Shown here in pieces: positions 10,263-21,801 of a DNA stretch of 64,000 nucleotides; position 1 is the first letter of the stretch, and each line of letters begins with the position of its first letter. A program made the translations under genes and the position numbers. The notes beneath the pieces were generated by a model, which saw only the letters and a list, made by a program, of their open reading frames with translations, had not been told where the DNA came from and did no database searches. This DNA is from Rallus limicola (lineage: Eukaryota; Chordata; Aves; Gruiformes; Rallidae), in the NCBI GenBank assembly GCA_022605955.1, contig JAKCOZ010000003.1, forward strand, positions 60,636,179 through 60,700,178. Reading direction: 5' to 3'.

Positions 10263-12024
10263 TCATGGAGCAGGTGAAGCTTCGTCCTCACAGGATGGGG
10301 ATAAGCTCAGCAGGATATTTTCACTCTGGGTGCGTTTACGTGTGAAGACATTTCTGCCCACCCTGCGGGAAGCAGAGCTCCTATGCCTCTGCCCACAGGC
10401 ATGACCCACTCAGGGGTGTCTCTTAATGCCCCCCAACTTGCCCCAGGCAGCTGATGGATGCCTTTGGCCAGAGCAAGCCCCTAGCTAGAAGGCATTGGCA
10501 TCTCTTCTGCAAATCCATGCTGGGGTGTTCCCAGAGATGGTCCCCTTTTCCCAGTGCCATGCTTGTCCCCAGGGGCCCTCAGGCCTCAGGGGTCCTTGGG
10601 AGTGACCCTTCAAATAGGGGGGGGCAATCATCACACCCCAAATCCCCCCACTACCTCGTGGCTTTCCAGTCCTCCTCAAGGGAGCTGACGGCTTCACGCA
10701 GCAGCCACGTGGTGGTCAGTGTCTCCTTCCCCCCTGTGTCCACGAAGCACTGTCCCGCGAAGGCGGTGGTGGCATCTGGGGAAAACACTTGCTGGGGCAT
10801 CGCTGGGGATGGCACCCATGCTCACTGGCTGCTTCCCCTTCCCTGAGGCCCACCCACCCACAGCTGTGTTTCCACCCTGATGGCTATGCGCCCACCCAGT
10901 CCCCTGTGGGTGGGCCTGTCTTTCCCCAGGGGCTCCTTTGGGCAAGCCAAAGTCTGCAGCACCACATTCCCCATGCACTGACGGGCTCCAGACTCACCAC
11001 GGGCACCTGGGGCTGCCCAGCTGGGAGGGGTACAAAGACCCTGGTGAGGAGGGGCTGCCCCACACAAGCCCAGCGTTGCCCATTAGCACCACGCCAGGCA
11101 GGCACTGCTGCCTCCCTTTGCACTGCCGTATCCCACAGCAGACTTCCCATCAGAGGAAAAGTCCTGTGTGGCTGCCAGTGCCCCCGCGGTGCCGTTTTTG
11201 GGTGTCCCAGCACTTACTGGAGAACTTGTCCCAGCGCACGGTGAAGGCGAAGGTGGGCCACCCCCCCTCTCCCGGCTGCTGCTGGGCACCCTTCAGGGGG
11301 GAGACACGGGCGCAGCCGCCGGCAAGGGTGACCCGTGTGAGGTATTTCCCCTGGAAGTCCCCGTTGTCCCTCACCACCGAAATCTCCATCAGCGAGTCCT
11401 GTTCATTCCTCCAGAGCCCGCCGAGCTGGCACTGAAAGGACACAGCCACGGGCCCTCCACCCCCATGCATGGCACAGAGGGGGGGACCCCATTCCTCCCA
11501 CTGCCCCACGGCTGGATCTGCGAGTCCTGCTGTGGGTGCAACTGCCCCCAGTTTGGGGCAACGCTCCCCCAGGTGCTGCCAGCTGCTGAGCAGAAGGTTG
11601 CAGCCCGTCCGGCTTGTCCCAGCCCAGCAATGTGCATGGTGCCCCCAGGCACAGCCCTTTTGGGGGGGGATGCTCTGTGCACAGTGTCCCCAGGCAGAGG
11701 CCCCGTGGGAAGGGATGCCCCAAGCAGGTCGCCCTGAGCACAGAGCCTGCGGGAAGGATGCCCTGTGCATGGTGCAAAGCTTTGTGGAGAGGGTGGCCAG
11801 GTGACTGGAGGTGACCCAGAGATACCCTGCTCTGTGCAAAGCTCTCTTGCTTGCCCCAGCCTAAAATGGCATTCAAGAGAGGACCTCCCCACAGCCGTGC
11901 TGCACACCGGCGTCTGCCACATCCCCATCACCACCGGTCCCCGTACCTTCCTCTCTGCAGGGGTGACACATCCTGCCAGGGCCAGGGCCAGGGCAAGGAG
12001 CAGAGCGAAAGCGCCGCTCCCCAT
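10263..12024 (-). CDS. Avidin-like protein 2 with C-terminal extension, 4 exons, 170 aa
   Basis: The - strand exons are 11947-12024 (signal peptide MGSGAFALLLALALALAG), 11218-11431, 10655-10775 and 10263-10362. They total 513 nt with consistent phases. Landmarks are CQLGGLWRNEQDS (Asn12 and Ser16 equivalents kept, Leu14 changed to Gln), GKYLTR (Tyr33, Thr35), FAFTVRW, GQCF, TTWLLR and EDWKATR, then VGRNVFTRKRTQ. An NATT sequon precedes the second Cys, and an extra Cys lies in the loop before the third strand region. The last exon runs past the normal avidin end by roughly 20 residues with two acidic, Ser/Pro-rich segments. It resembles egg biotin-binding proteins rather than classical avidin, but exact orthology cannot be settled by eye. 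The gene shares its promoter block with the paralog at 6897-8356. Confidence 0.85.
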
Positions 12025-12083
12025 GGCTCCGGGAATGGGGAATGCCTGGCACAGCTCCCTGCCAGCCCTGCGCCCCAGCCCCC

Positions 12084-12089
12084 TTTATA
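12084..12089 (-). promoter_or_regulatory. TATA box of avidin-like gene 2
   Basis: CTATAAAGGG on the - strand, 60 bp upstream of the start at 12024, the same spacing as in avidin-like gene 1. Confidence 0.7.
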
Positions 12090-12173
12090 GGGCTGTAACC
12101 GGAGCTCTGCAGGCACTGGGCTGGCAGCTGTGGGGTGGGCGGCTGGGTGGCAGGGCGCCCAGGTGAGGTGGGG

Positions 12174-12188
12174 AGGTCTGCGTGACCT
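12174..12188. promoter_or_regulatory. Estrogen-response-element-like palindrome (avidin-like gene 2)
   Basis: AGGTCTGCGTGACCT has the same 11 of 12 match to AGGTCAnnnTGACCT as the site at 8517-8531. It sits at almost the same distance from its TATA box. Confidence 0.55.
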
Positions 12189-12194
12189 GGGCAC

Positions 12195-13254
12195 GGCTGA
12201 AGGGACACAGGGATGAGCACGGCTGTGAAGGGAGGGAGAGAGGGAGGCAGGAGAGCTGGCGTGGTTTGTGCTGTCCAAGAGACTCTGCCAGCCCGTTCCT
12301 TACTCCGTGACAGAGTCCTTGGGATGGGTACGGCTTGGCACTGCCCCACTGCCATCAGGACACAGCGCTGCAGCAAGCTCAGCCCAGACAGCCCTTCGCT
12401 GCTGTGGCTGCCCACGGGGGTTCTTCCTCGCAGAAGTCCTCTCCCCTTACAACCTTCTGTTGCTGTTTCTAGGCTGCTTTTCTTCTGGCTGTGTTGGGCT
12501 TTCCCTGGGTCTGGGAGTGGGGACTGTCGCTGCAGCTGGAGCTCTTGGGCACCCTGAAGTTATTCCAGAGTGCAGAAGGGATTTCCTGATGGATATGTAG
12601 ATACCAAAATTTTCTTGTCCCCATGGGGGGGACACCCTGTGTTCCATGCACAGACCCTGTGGGTGGTGATGCCCTGTGTGTGGTGCTTTGAGACTGGCTA
12701 GGGTACAGCTCCATGTCAGGGTCCTGCCTGAGCCCTCCCAAAGGATCCCTGATGGTGCAGCACTGTACCAAGGACAGGAGAGTGGGCAGGGGTTCTTGGC
12801 TTGCCTGGCTCTCACACAGGGACATGGCACAACCACCTTGTCCAAAATACCTCTCCAGCCAGGTGAACACTTCTGATGATGGATGGACAGAGATGACACC
12901 TGGCTGTGTCCAGTTCCTGGGGGATCTCTGGCTCCTGCCCTGCATCCTGCTTTGAGCATCCTCCAGAGAAGCACCTGCCCCAGGCTTGAAGGCAGCAGGA
13001 GGGCCACCCTCCTCTTTCCCGGGAGCAGGATGTGCCCCTGCCTATGTCCAAATTGCACTTTGTTTTTAATTAGGAAGTTATAGTAGTTGCCTTCAGCTTC
13101 CATTCCAGGGACTGTCTTCAGAAGCCCTCAGGGTCCCAGCACCACCACCCTTTGCTTGCTGCCCAGGTGCCTCCCAGCACCCACCTCCAAGGCTCAGTGC
13201 TCTCCCTGGGGTCTCCATGTTGCACCCATAGGTGCAGCCCAGCACCCACCCACT
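12195..13254. other. Intergenic region with one inverted avidin fragment
   Basis: No gene recognised. A stretch of about 29 bp at 12748-12775 matches, inverted, the exon-2 relic at 13846-13873 with one mismatch. Confidence 0.5.
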
Positions 13255-13885
13255 GGCTTGCCAGTCATCCTCAAGGCTGTCAACCTCATCTTGCATGATC
13301 CACGCAGTATTTCCTTCCTGCCCCTGTCCAGGAAGCACTTGCTTATGGGGAGGGTGGTGGAGATGATGGGAAAGGGGCAGGATGTAGGCTTCTATCTGGC
13401 AGCTGGGAGTGCCAGTCTGGGAGGGGGAAAGGTTGCTTGTGGGTGGGTGAAGTTTCCCTCCCCAGCCTCCTGTACTGTGGGGACCAGGGACAATGCACTG
13501 GGCTACACAGTGTGTGGTGGGTGAGTCCAGGTGAGCTTTCATCCAGCTGTGCCTTACCTCATCCAGATCAGGCCCTGCCTGGACAAGAGCCAGCCGTGGG
13601 GACTAGGAGGTGACACCTGCCAAGGAGCTCTGCTCTTGGGAATGGGGGAGTGGTGGGGACACTGGAGATGGGGGAGCACTGGGGATGCTGCAGGGGAAGG
13701 CAGTGGATCGTGAGGGATACTGCAGGGAATGGCAGGAGAGGATCAGAGGCACCACAGGGAGAGCAGCAGAGCTCTGGGGATGCTGCAGGGAGGAGAAGCA
13801 CCTGAAAAGCTCCAGTTGATGGTGAAGCTGAAGGTGGGCTTGTACGTCCTTGGTACAGTGCTGCACCTTCAGGGCCAAGGACAGA
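13255..13885 (-). pseudogene. Avidin-family relic (parts of exons 2 and 3)
   Basis: On the - strand, 13802-13885 ends in KPTFSFTINWSFS followed by a GT donor, as in avidin exon 2. The 5' half of the exon, with the first Cys, is missing. At 13262-13356 an exon-3 relic reads CFLDRGRKEIL in one frame and AWIMQDEVDSLEDDWQAS in another, so a frameshift separates the halves. No signal exon or last exon is visible. Confidence 0.75.
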
Positions 13886-14679
13886 GGCAGCACAGCAGAG
13901 CTGGGTGTGCAGTCCCATCCCTGGGGCTGGCAGGAGTGATGACCAGGCAGACATGGAGGAGGGGGGCAGGAGCTATGTGACTTCATTTTTAGGTGAATTA
14001 CAAGCTTTCAAATCCAATTTATCCTCTTTGTCATCGCTGCAGTGTCTGTGCACACGCTCAGACCAACCAGTCGTGGAGTCTCAGCATCACTCCTTGGCTT
14101 CTTGCTTAGGTGGGGCAACTGCTCTGCTGAGAGCCGTGCTGGGCTCTGCTGAGACACTTGTGAACTGTCAACAGGAACGACGCAGCAATGGTTGCATGGA
14201 GCAGCCTTCTGCACCTGGTTAAGGAATGCGAGAGCTGTTTCCCCTGCAGCTGGGATCAGTAGCAGCGAGGGACCAGAGCACAGACAGCAGCCAGGCAGGA
14301 GCTGACCTGGGAGTGGTCTGGGGCGTCTCACCAGATCCCAATGGAGGTGTTGATGCAGGGACCCCTGCAACAAGACTCCTTCTCCATTTAGAGTGACCAA
14401 CTGATGCCCTGCATGAGCATTACCTGATGCCAAGATCCCAATAAATATATTTTTCACCTAGTGATGCACTACCTGCGAGCACCTCAGCAGCATGGCAGCA
14501 GCAACACGCTCTCCATGGTTGCCAGGTGCCCCTCCAGCTCACCATGCCTCTGAAGGTGGCCGTGGTGCACGACTGACCATTAAAACCTCTTGCTATGCAG
14601 CATCAGCAGTTGGTTTTCCTGCCAGAGGGAGGTCTGCAAGCAGCTGAAGGGGACCCCACACCTCTTCTTTGCCATGAAG
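13886..14679. other. Intergenic region, no gene recognised
   Basis: No coding signature supported. An AATAAA hexamer occurs near 14440. Confidence 0.4.
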
Positions 14680-15118
14680 ATGTGCCCAAGCTGGAAGGAC
14701 ATTGAGGTCCTGGAGCGAGTCCAGAGAAGGGCAGCCAGGCTGGGGAAGGGGCTGGGGGGCAAATCCTGTGAGGAGCAGCTGAGGGAGCTGGGGGTGTTCA
14801 GCCTGGAGAAGAGGAGGCTGAAGGGAGACCCTATCACTGCCTACAATTACCTGACAGGAGGGTGCAGAGAGGTGGGTGATGGTCTCTTCAGCCAGGGGAC
14901 AGGAGACAGGATAAGGGGCAGGGGCAGATCAGATGTTAGGAAAAAGTTCTTCACTGAAAGAGTTGTGAGGGCCTGGAACAGGCTGCCCAGGGAGGGGGTT
15001 GAGTCACCACCCCTGCGTGTGTTTAAAAGAAGGGTGGACAATGTATTAGCATAGGACAGGGACAGTTGGACTTGACGATCTCAAAGGTCTTTTCCAACCT
15101 TGTGATTCTGTGAAGGAG
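14680..15118 (+). mobile_element. CR1 LINE, 5'-truncated
   Basis: The end of the CR1 reverse-transcriptase frame ([33 protein letters not shown]) is followed by the typical 3' UTR ending in a tgtgattctgtga-like terminus. Confidence 0.85.
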
Positions 15119-16195
15119 ACAAATCATGCTGGGCTTACAGCCAAAGAGAGGAAGAGGAGGTATGAGGGGCACACACAGCACTGTGAGCAGGTCTCACAGC
15201 TGGCTGGAACCCAGTGACGATGAATGCCCAGAGCCCGTGGGGAAGCACACCCATCCACAGCCTGCCCCAGGCATGGAATGCCCCCCTGGCAACACCTGCC
15301 ACCCCAAAACTGAGACGCTGGGTGAGTGGCAGCCGTGCTGGGTGCCCGGATGCAGGGACTGGCCTGGCAGGCAGCTCTGCCAGCCCATGCCCACTGCGTC
15401 TCTCACCGTGGCTGCCTGTGGGGGTCAGCACTGCTGCCTTGCAGGAGCACTCGAGGGCTGCTGCACAGCCGCCCAGGAGCCCTGCCCCACGGAAGTGTTG
15501 GCACAAAGGCAAGAATAAAGTTTGGAGGATACCTGAGTAGGTCTGACCCTCTGCTCTGTGGGGAGAGCTGAGTCTCATGGTTCCCCTTGCCACCCTCTTT
15601 CCTCATTCTTCTTTCCCTCTAAAGCAGGTAAAAAGCTGGACAGACTAAAGGACACCATAGCAGAGGGATGACATCAAGGTGTTCTGCTCAGAAAGGCTGT
15701 AAAGGAACTGAGAAAGCTGGGGAAATTCCAGGAAGGCAGTGGACAGAAAACAGCAGCATTGTTCCAGAGGCAGAAAACAAACCTAAGGGAGAAAAAAGTG
15801 AAGAGCAAACTACATGCAAGTCTGCAACAAGGCAGGCAAAAGCACGGATAGGGTGGCAAACTTGCTGAAGCCCTGGATGCTGTCAGCATGGCATTCATGG
15901 CTAGAAAACCAGGTGGGAGACCCTCCAGCCCACTCCTGCTTTAAGATTGGTCAGATGCCAGGCAGGATGTCAGTGTGGGACACTCAGCACCTTCTAGAGT
16001 TATTTTGGGACTGAACAGGCTATGGACCAAGTTTCATATTGAGACCTGGTACTGAGTTTCCTGGAAATCATTCTCTTCAGCTGTGAGGGGTGACTCAGGC
16101 AGCACCAGCACTGCCCATTATGGTAAGTCACAGAGCCTGATAGGGAAGGAACTGGATTGCTGAATGCCTGCTTTCAGTAAATTACACATGTTTAC
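15119..16195. other. Intergenic region, no gene recognised
   Basis: Nothing recognisable apart from an AATAAA hexamer near 15515. Confidence 0.4.
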
Positions 16196-17410
16196 AGAGT
16201 TGCAGGGTGGTAAGGGGTTGGAAGGGAGCTCTGGAGATACATGGTCCCATCCCCTGCTAGAGCAGGATCACTTGGAGCAGGTTGCACAGGAGTGAATCTC
16301 TCCAGAGGAAAGGATTCAACAGCCTCTCTGGGCAGCCTGTCCCAGGGCTCTGTCACCTTCACATGAAGAAGTTTTTCCCCACATGCAGCTGGAACTCCCT
16401 GTGTTGGTGCCCACTGCCCCTTGTCCTGTCACTGGGCACTAATGAGAAGAGTTTGGCCCCATCCTCCTGACACCAACCTGTTAGATATTTATAAGCATTA
16501 ATCAGATCCCCTCTCAGTCTTCTCCAGGCTGAATGGCTACAGCTCCTCAGCCTTTCCTCATGAGAGAGATGCCCCAGTCCCCTCAGCATCTTTGCAACCC
16601 TCTCCTGGACTCTCTCCAGCAGTTCCCTGTCTGTCCTGAACTGGGGAGCCCAGAGCTGGACACAGCACTCCAGGTGTGGCCTCACCAGGGCAGAGCAGAG
16701 GGGGAGGACAACCTCTCTTGACCTGCTGTCCAAGCTCTTCCTAATGCCCCCCAGGTACCATTGGCCTTCTTGGCCCGGAGGACACACCACTGGCTCATGG
16801 AGAACTCGTTCTCCACCAGCACTCCCAGGTCCTTCTCCGTAGAGCTGCTTCCCAGCAGGACAACCCCTGACCTGTACTGGTGCCTGGGGTTATTCCTCCC
16901 TAGGTGCAGTTTTCTCCACTTGCCCTTGTTGAACTTCATTTGGTTCCTCTCTGCTCAGCCCTCCAGCCTGTCCAGGCCTCCCCAAGTGGCAATGCAGCAG
17001 GACCGCTGAGGGCACACGCTGCCCCCTCGCCTGGGGCACTGATGAGGAGCAAGTCCGGACCCAGCACTGACCCCTGGTGCACACCGCTCACCACAGGTGC
17101 CCAGCTCGACTCAGCTCGACGCTGAACGTACCCTCTGGGCTCTGCCATTCATCCGGTTCTCAATTCCGCTCCCTGTCCAGCCTTTCAAACCACGCTCCCT
17201 GAGCTTGCCTGTGCAGGTGTCATGGGTGACAGCATCAAAAGCCTTGCTGAAGTCATGGTAGGCAACACCCACTGCTCTCCCCTCATCCACCCAGCTGGTC
17301 ATGTCATCACAGAATGCTACTGGTCAGGTGTGATTTCTCCTTGAGGAATTCATGCTGACCACTACTGATAATCTTTTCCTCCACTTTTAGAAGTGACATG
17401 CAAAATTAGC
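16196..17410 (-). mobile_element. CR1 LINE with degraded reverse transcriptase
   Basis: Reverse-complement CR1. The - strand frames show DFSKAFDAVTHD and SGVHQGSVLGPDL, the conserved blocks of the CR1 reverse transcriptase, broken by frameshifts. The 3' UTR ends near 16200. Confidence 0.85.
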
Positions 17411-17846
17411 TGAATTCTTTCCCCTAGGAAGAGTTTTGGGGTTGGATGTGCTGCACCTACCAGCCCTGTGCTGCTGGTACAGAGCATGCCTCATCACTCG
17501 CCAGGAATATGGACATAGCCAGGGTCCTGAACCTGCCTACCCGAGGCCTGCCTTGGAGCCAGGGAACAGCTCCAGCCAGCTTCTTGGTGTACAGAAGGCC
17601 CCCCAGGTTACCTTCCAACATGTTTACCCAACATCAAGCAGGGAAGAGTTAGTGCTGGCCTGCACCTGGTGTCAGAGGGTCACTTTGGGGATGCACCATC
17701 CCATTCGGGTTGGAAAAGGGGCGTTCTTTTGGCCAGCCTATTCCTGGCATAACAGCGTGAGAGCTTCACCCCACACCCACCGCAGTGCTTTAGCCCAGCT
17801 TCATCAGAACACATCCACAGTCTGGGTTTAAAGAAGGGAAAAAATA
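17411..17846. other. Intergenic region, no gene recognised
   Basis: Nothing recognisable between the CR1 element and the polyadenylation signal of the next avidin-family gene. Confidence 0.4.
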
Positions 17847-17852
17847 TTTATT
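17847..17852 (-). promoter_or_regulatory. Polyadenylation signal of avidin-like gene 3
   Basis: AATAAA on the - strand, about 100 bp beyond the stop at 17955. Confidence 0.6.
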
Positions 17853-17954
17853 CACAGCACCACAGTTTTTGGCAATTCCCAGTGGGTTTGCGTTGATGAG
17901 ACGTGTCCCTGTCTTTCTGTTCTGGCTCAGTCTGGAAGCTTCTCCCTCCTCCTT

Positions 17955-19784
17955 TCAGCTCATACGAGTGAAGATATTGCGCCCGGTCCTGTAAAGAAGC
18001 AGAAGCCCACTGATGCCCAGCCAGCAGAAGGGCAGGGGTCCCAGCCAGGCCAAGCATCCCATGTCTCACCTGGTGGCTTTCCAGTCACTGGGCATGGAGT
18101 CGACCTTCTCCCGCAGCAGCCAGGAGGTCTGCAGAACCTCCTCCCCACCATCCTCAGCAAAGCACTGCCCCACGAAGACAGCTGTGGAGTCTGGGGAAGC
18201 AGTGGCTGTTAGTGTCCCAGTGGGACCCAGGGAAATGCTCTGTGGCAGAGATGCTGTCAAAGCAACTCTTGATGCCACCTAGCCCGAGTGGTGTTTCAGG
18301 TGTCCTGCTGTGTGCAGATACCATCTGGAGTGGAAAGATATCCATGAAGGACAGTCTGGGGACAGGAGAGGGGACAGAGGGATTGCAGTGGGTGCTGGGA
18401 AATGCCCGAGTTCCTCTCCCCATCCATCCACCCCATCCAGGCACAGCTGCCACTGCAGCTACTGACCAGAAAACTTCCAGTTGACGGTGAAGCCAAAGGT
18501 GCACTGCCCATCCTCATCCAAATGCTGGAAGCCAACAAGCGGGGAGGGCTCGATGGGTTTCTGGGCATTCGACACAGCAGTGTGGTACTCGCCGGAGAAG
18601 GCACCATCACTGTTGACTGCAGACACCTTCATCGTGGATCCCAGCTCATTCTCCCACCAGCCAGTCAGGTCACACTTCTGGAGGACAAGTGCCTGTGAGC
18701 CTAGGGGCTGCCTGCACAGAGCCCCTACCCCTGCCCCATGGGCTGACACCCCTGCCCACATATCCCTGATACCCACGGGGTGTTGGCACCCACCTTGACA
18801 TTCCTTGTGGGCCTGGTTGCCTTTGCCTCCTTCGTGCTGGCCCTTCCTCCCCTGTAGCTCTCGGATGACTGGCAGAGGAGCTTGGGAAAGAAAGAAAACA
18901 CAAGCAGTGCAGCAGGGGATCTCCATCCCCCCGAAGTTTTTAACTGCTGTGATTTATAAAGTCATTGGTCTCCCAGCCACGGCAGGAGGGCTGAGAGCCA
19001 GGGTAAGCCAAGCAGAAAGGGAGAGGTGAAGAGGTAAAGCTTAAGCAGGAGCCTCAGGCTGGTGGGAATCCCAAAGGGACCCCCACACCAGCCCTGCCAG
19101 GTGATCCCAGGACACTGTGTGCACTGGGGATGTGTGCAGCGCTTGTTGGGAGCGGGCAGCCCCCAGGGGTGGGCAGAACCGCCGAGCTCCCTAGTGGGGT
19201 CCTGTGTGTCCAAGAAGGCAGCACAGCTGTGCAGCATCCCACCTGCAAGGCTCCAGCTCCTGCTTCAAGCCCACACTGCACCTCCTGTCCTCTCCCCCAC
19301 ACTGCACCTCCCTGGGCAGGGGCAAGCCACCCCCTGGGGCAGGGTCCCCCAGGTTACCAATTCCCCCCACACGTCCCCGCAGCAGGGGTCTCCACATCCA
19401 AGCCCTCCCCGCACCAGGGAAGGGATCCTCATGCACACAATTCCTGGGGACAGGGACACAACCCCGGAGCATTCCCCCCGCGGTGTACGGCCCACACATA
19501 TCCATCCACCCCTTCTCCCCCCAGCACCCCATCCCCCCAAAGGGCTGCAGCTCCCACATCTTCCGGGCACCCCTCCACCACCCCTCCCTCCCCCCCGCCC
19601 CGTGATGGATGTCCCACGCGAGTCCCTCTCCGCATCCCTCATGCAGCCCCCCCGGGGGATTCCCAGGCGCGCTTCCCCGCAGGCGCTCCGAGTGCGTCCC
19701 CGCTCTCACCTGGGTCCCTGCCGCGGCCGCGGCCAGCGCAGCCCCGGCGGGCAGGGCGAGAGCAGAGAGGAAGCGGCGGCTCAT
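17955..19784 (-). CDS. Avidin-like protein 3 with an extra N-terminal exon, 5 exons, 175 aa
   Basis: The - strand exons are 19710-19784 (MSRRFLSALALPAGAALA signal-like), 18794-18880 (extra, 29 codons, phase 0, rich in Ser, Arg, Lys and Thr), 18467-18677, 18070-18190 and 17955-17988. They total 528 nt. The barrel keeps CDLTGWWENELGS (Asn12, Leu14, Ser16), GEYHTAV (Tyr33, Thr35), FGFTVNWKFSDS (Trp70, Phe72, Ser73), GQCF, TSWLLR, SDWKATR and GRNIFTRMS (Asn118). Thr77 is Ala. There is no Asn17 glycosylation sequon. Nearly all biotin contacts are kept, so biotin binding is plausible. The extra exon inserts a basic linker between signal peptide and barrel. The first exon lies in a CpG-rich segment, unlike the other family members. 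The inclusion of the extra exon rests on splice sites and phase only. Confidence 0.82.
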
Positions 19785-19880
19785 CGCGCTGCCGGCTGCG
19801 GAAGCCCCACTTCGCCGAGCTGCGTGTCGCGGCACATTTATAGCCCTGCCCGGCCCCGCGCTGACTTCCCGGAAAGAGGC
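19600..19880. promoter_or_regulatory. CpG-rich promoter segment with TATA box (TTTATA at 19837-19842)
   Basis: Dense CpG around exon 1 of avidin-like gene 3. The - strand TATAAAT lies 53 bp upstream of its start codon. Other avidin genes in the window have CpG-poor promoters. Confidence 0.6.
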
Positions 19881-20124
19881 AGGTTACAGGAATGGGTGGG
19901 ATGGGGACAGGGATGAGAATGGAGATGAGGGATGCGGATGGAGGTGGCGACCGGGGCAAGGACAGGGAAGGTGGTGAGTTCCCGCTGGCACGGCTCAGCC
20001 TGGGGTTGGCTGGCCGGGGTCCCAGGGGCTGAGGGATGAGCCTCGGCTGCAACCCGGTCCTGGAGGCACCCCTGCACCCTGAATCCGCTCCTGGCCACCC
20101 TCCACCTGGCGGGTGTGCTCCCAC

Positions 20125-20340
20125 AGAATCACAAGGTTGGAAAAGGACTTAAGGACCATCAGATCCAGCCATTCCCAATGCATGCAAATCCATATCACTA
20201 TGTACATCGCCCACGCTTTTTTAAACACATCTAGGGGTGGTGACTCAGCCCCATCCCTGGGCAGCCTGTTCCAGGCCCTCACAACTCTTTCAGTGAATTT
20301 TTTTTTCCTAATATCTAATCTCCGTGGCACATCCTAACAT
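20125..20340 (-). mobile_element. CR1 LINE 3' fragment
   Basis: Reverse-complement CR1 tail starting with agaatcacaaggttggaaaagg. Its - strand frame shows [15 protein letters not shown]. Confidence 0.85.
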
Positions 20341-21169
20341 CCTAATGTTAGCCGATTCTCTAGCCAAAGGGTCGGGTCTCTCGGAATTTCTTTCCCATGA
20401 TGGGAGGTGCTCCATCCCTTTCGCCATCTCTGTGGCCCTTTGAGCCTTCCTTGAGTCTGCCTTGGCACAGGGCCTTGTTACCAAGGGCACAGCTGGGTGG
20501 GCATCCATCAGGAGCCCTGTGCCCCTCCTGCATGTGCCACAAAGGGCCAGCTGCAAAAACACTGTGCAGCAGCCTTGCAGGCTGCTTCACTTGGCTCCTC
20601 CAAAGGCTGTCAGAGAAAGACTTGCCCCTGAGACAGCTGCACGGAGGATGGCTCAAAGTGGAGATGTGGCAGCCAGGCTCTGTGACAATATGGGAACTTG
20701 AAGGCTAAATGGAACTGATGAGCTGCGTATTTGCTACCCTGAGCCAAGAACCGGTCATGCATTTGACAACATGCTGTCCTTTGGTAAACTTTGCCCATTA
20801 GAGTATCAAAAAATAAACCCACACCTCCATCCCGAAGGCCTCCTGCCTCCATGGTGTGACCACGCCCCACTGAGCATTGCTCAGAATTTGGTTAGTCTAT
20901 GCCTTTAAGTGGAGACTTGCTCCTAAAGGGTGCAGGGGGCCTGATATGCCAGGTTGACCCTCAGCAAAGGAAGCCTGTAGTGTACCCGGAGCCCGAATCG
21001 GGGCTATCACTAGGAAGCTCCCCAACCTGGTGCGGTTGTCAGGCTATGACCCGCTTCTCATCTTCCAGACAGGTGGGGAGGAAACTGCAGCCCGTAGTCT
21101 GAGGGGAATGGAGAGGGACTTGCAGGCCTTGTCATGGCTGGTGGAAGAGCCTGGGGCTCGAGTGAGTCT

Positions 21170-21222
21170 CTCTCCCTCCCTCCCTCCCTCCCTCCCTCCC
21201 TCCCTCCCTCCCTCCCTCCCTC
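21170..21222 (+). repeat. CTCC/CCCT microsatellite, unit 1
   Basis: Uninterrupted CCCT repeat, also present at 23845-23878, 26967-27016 and 30254-30312 in the other units with different copy numbers. Confidence 0.9.
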
Positions 21223-21795
21223 CAGTTGCGGAAGTCCCTAGCAACCCCTATGGTTCTGTGATTCTGTGTGCTCCTTGTCAGACCCTTGTGACTGATTTCT
21301 TGGCTTGGTCTGTTCTCTTCCCTTCTGTCCTGTTCCATCCTCATGCGATTCTCTAGCCAAAGGGTCGGGTCTCTCGGAATTTCTTTCCCATGATGGGAGG
21401 TGCTCCATCCCTTTTGCCATCTCTGTGGCCCTTTGAGCCTTCCTTGAGTCTGCCTTGGCACAGGGCCTTGTTACCAAGGGCACAGCTGGGTGGGCGTCCA
21501 TCAGGAGCCCTGTGCCCCTCCTGCATGTGCCACAAAGGGCCAGCTGCAAAAACACTGTGCAGCAGCCTTGCAGGCTGCATGCCCAGGATCCACGCCAGCC
21601 GGGCTGGGGCAGTTCTTGTGTGAGGCAGGGCAAGAGCTTCTGGCAAGAGCCAGCCTAAAAGGACCCAGTGAAGCTTGCTTGTCTGCCTAGTGGCTTGCTT
21701 GCTTGGGAAAGCATTACTTCTTGTGGAAGGCTTGATCAGATGCCTCCTTTTCTACATCGATGCCTCTTTACAACCACTGGAACTTTAGGAAGAGT

Positions 21796-21801
21796 TTTAT
21801 T
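21796..21801 (-). promoter_or_regulatory. Polyadenylation signal of RING gene copy 1
   Basis: AATAAA on the - strand, about 275 bp beyond the stop. Conserved at 24292-24297, 27582-27587 and 31124-31129 in the other units. Confidence 0.6.
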
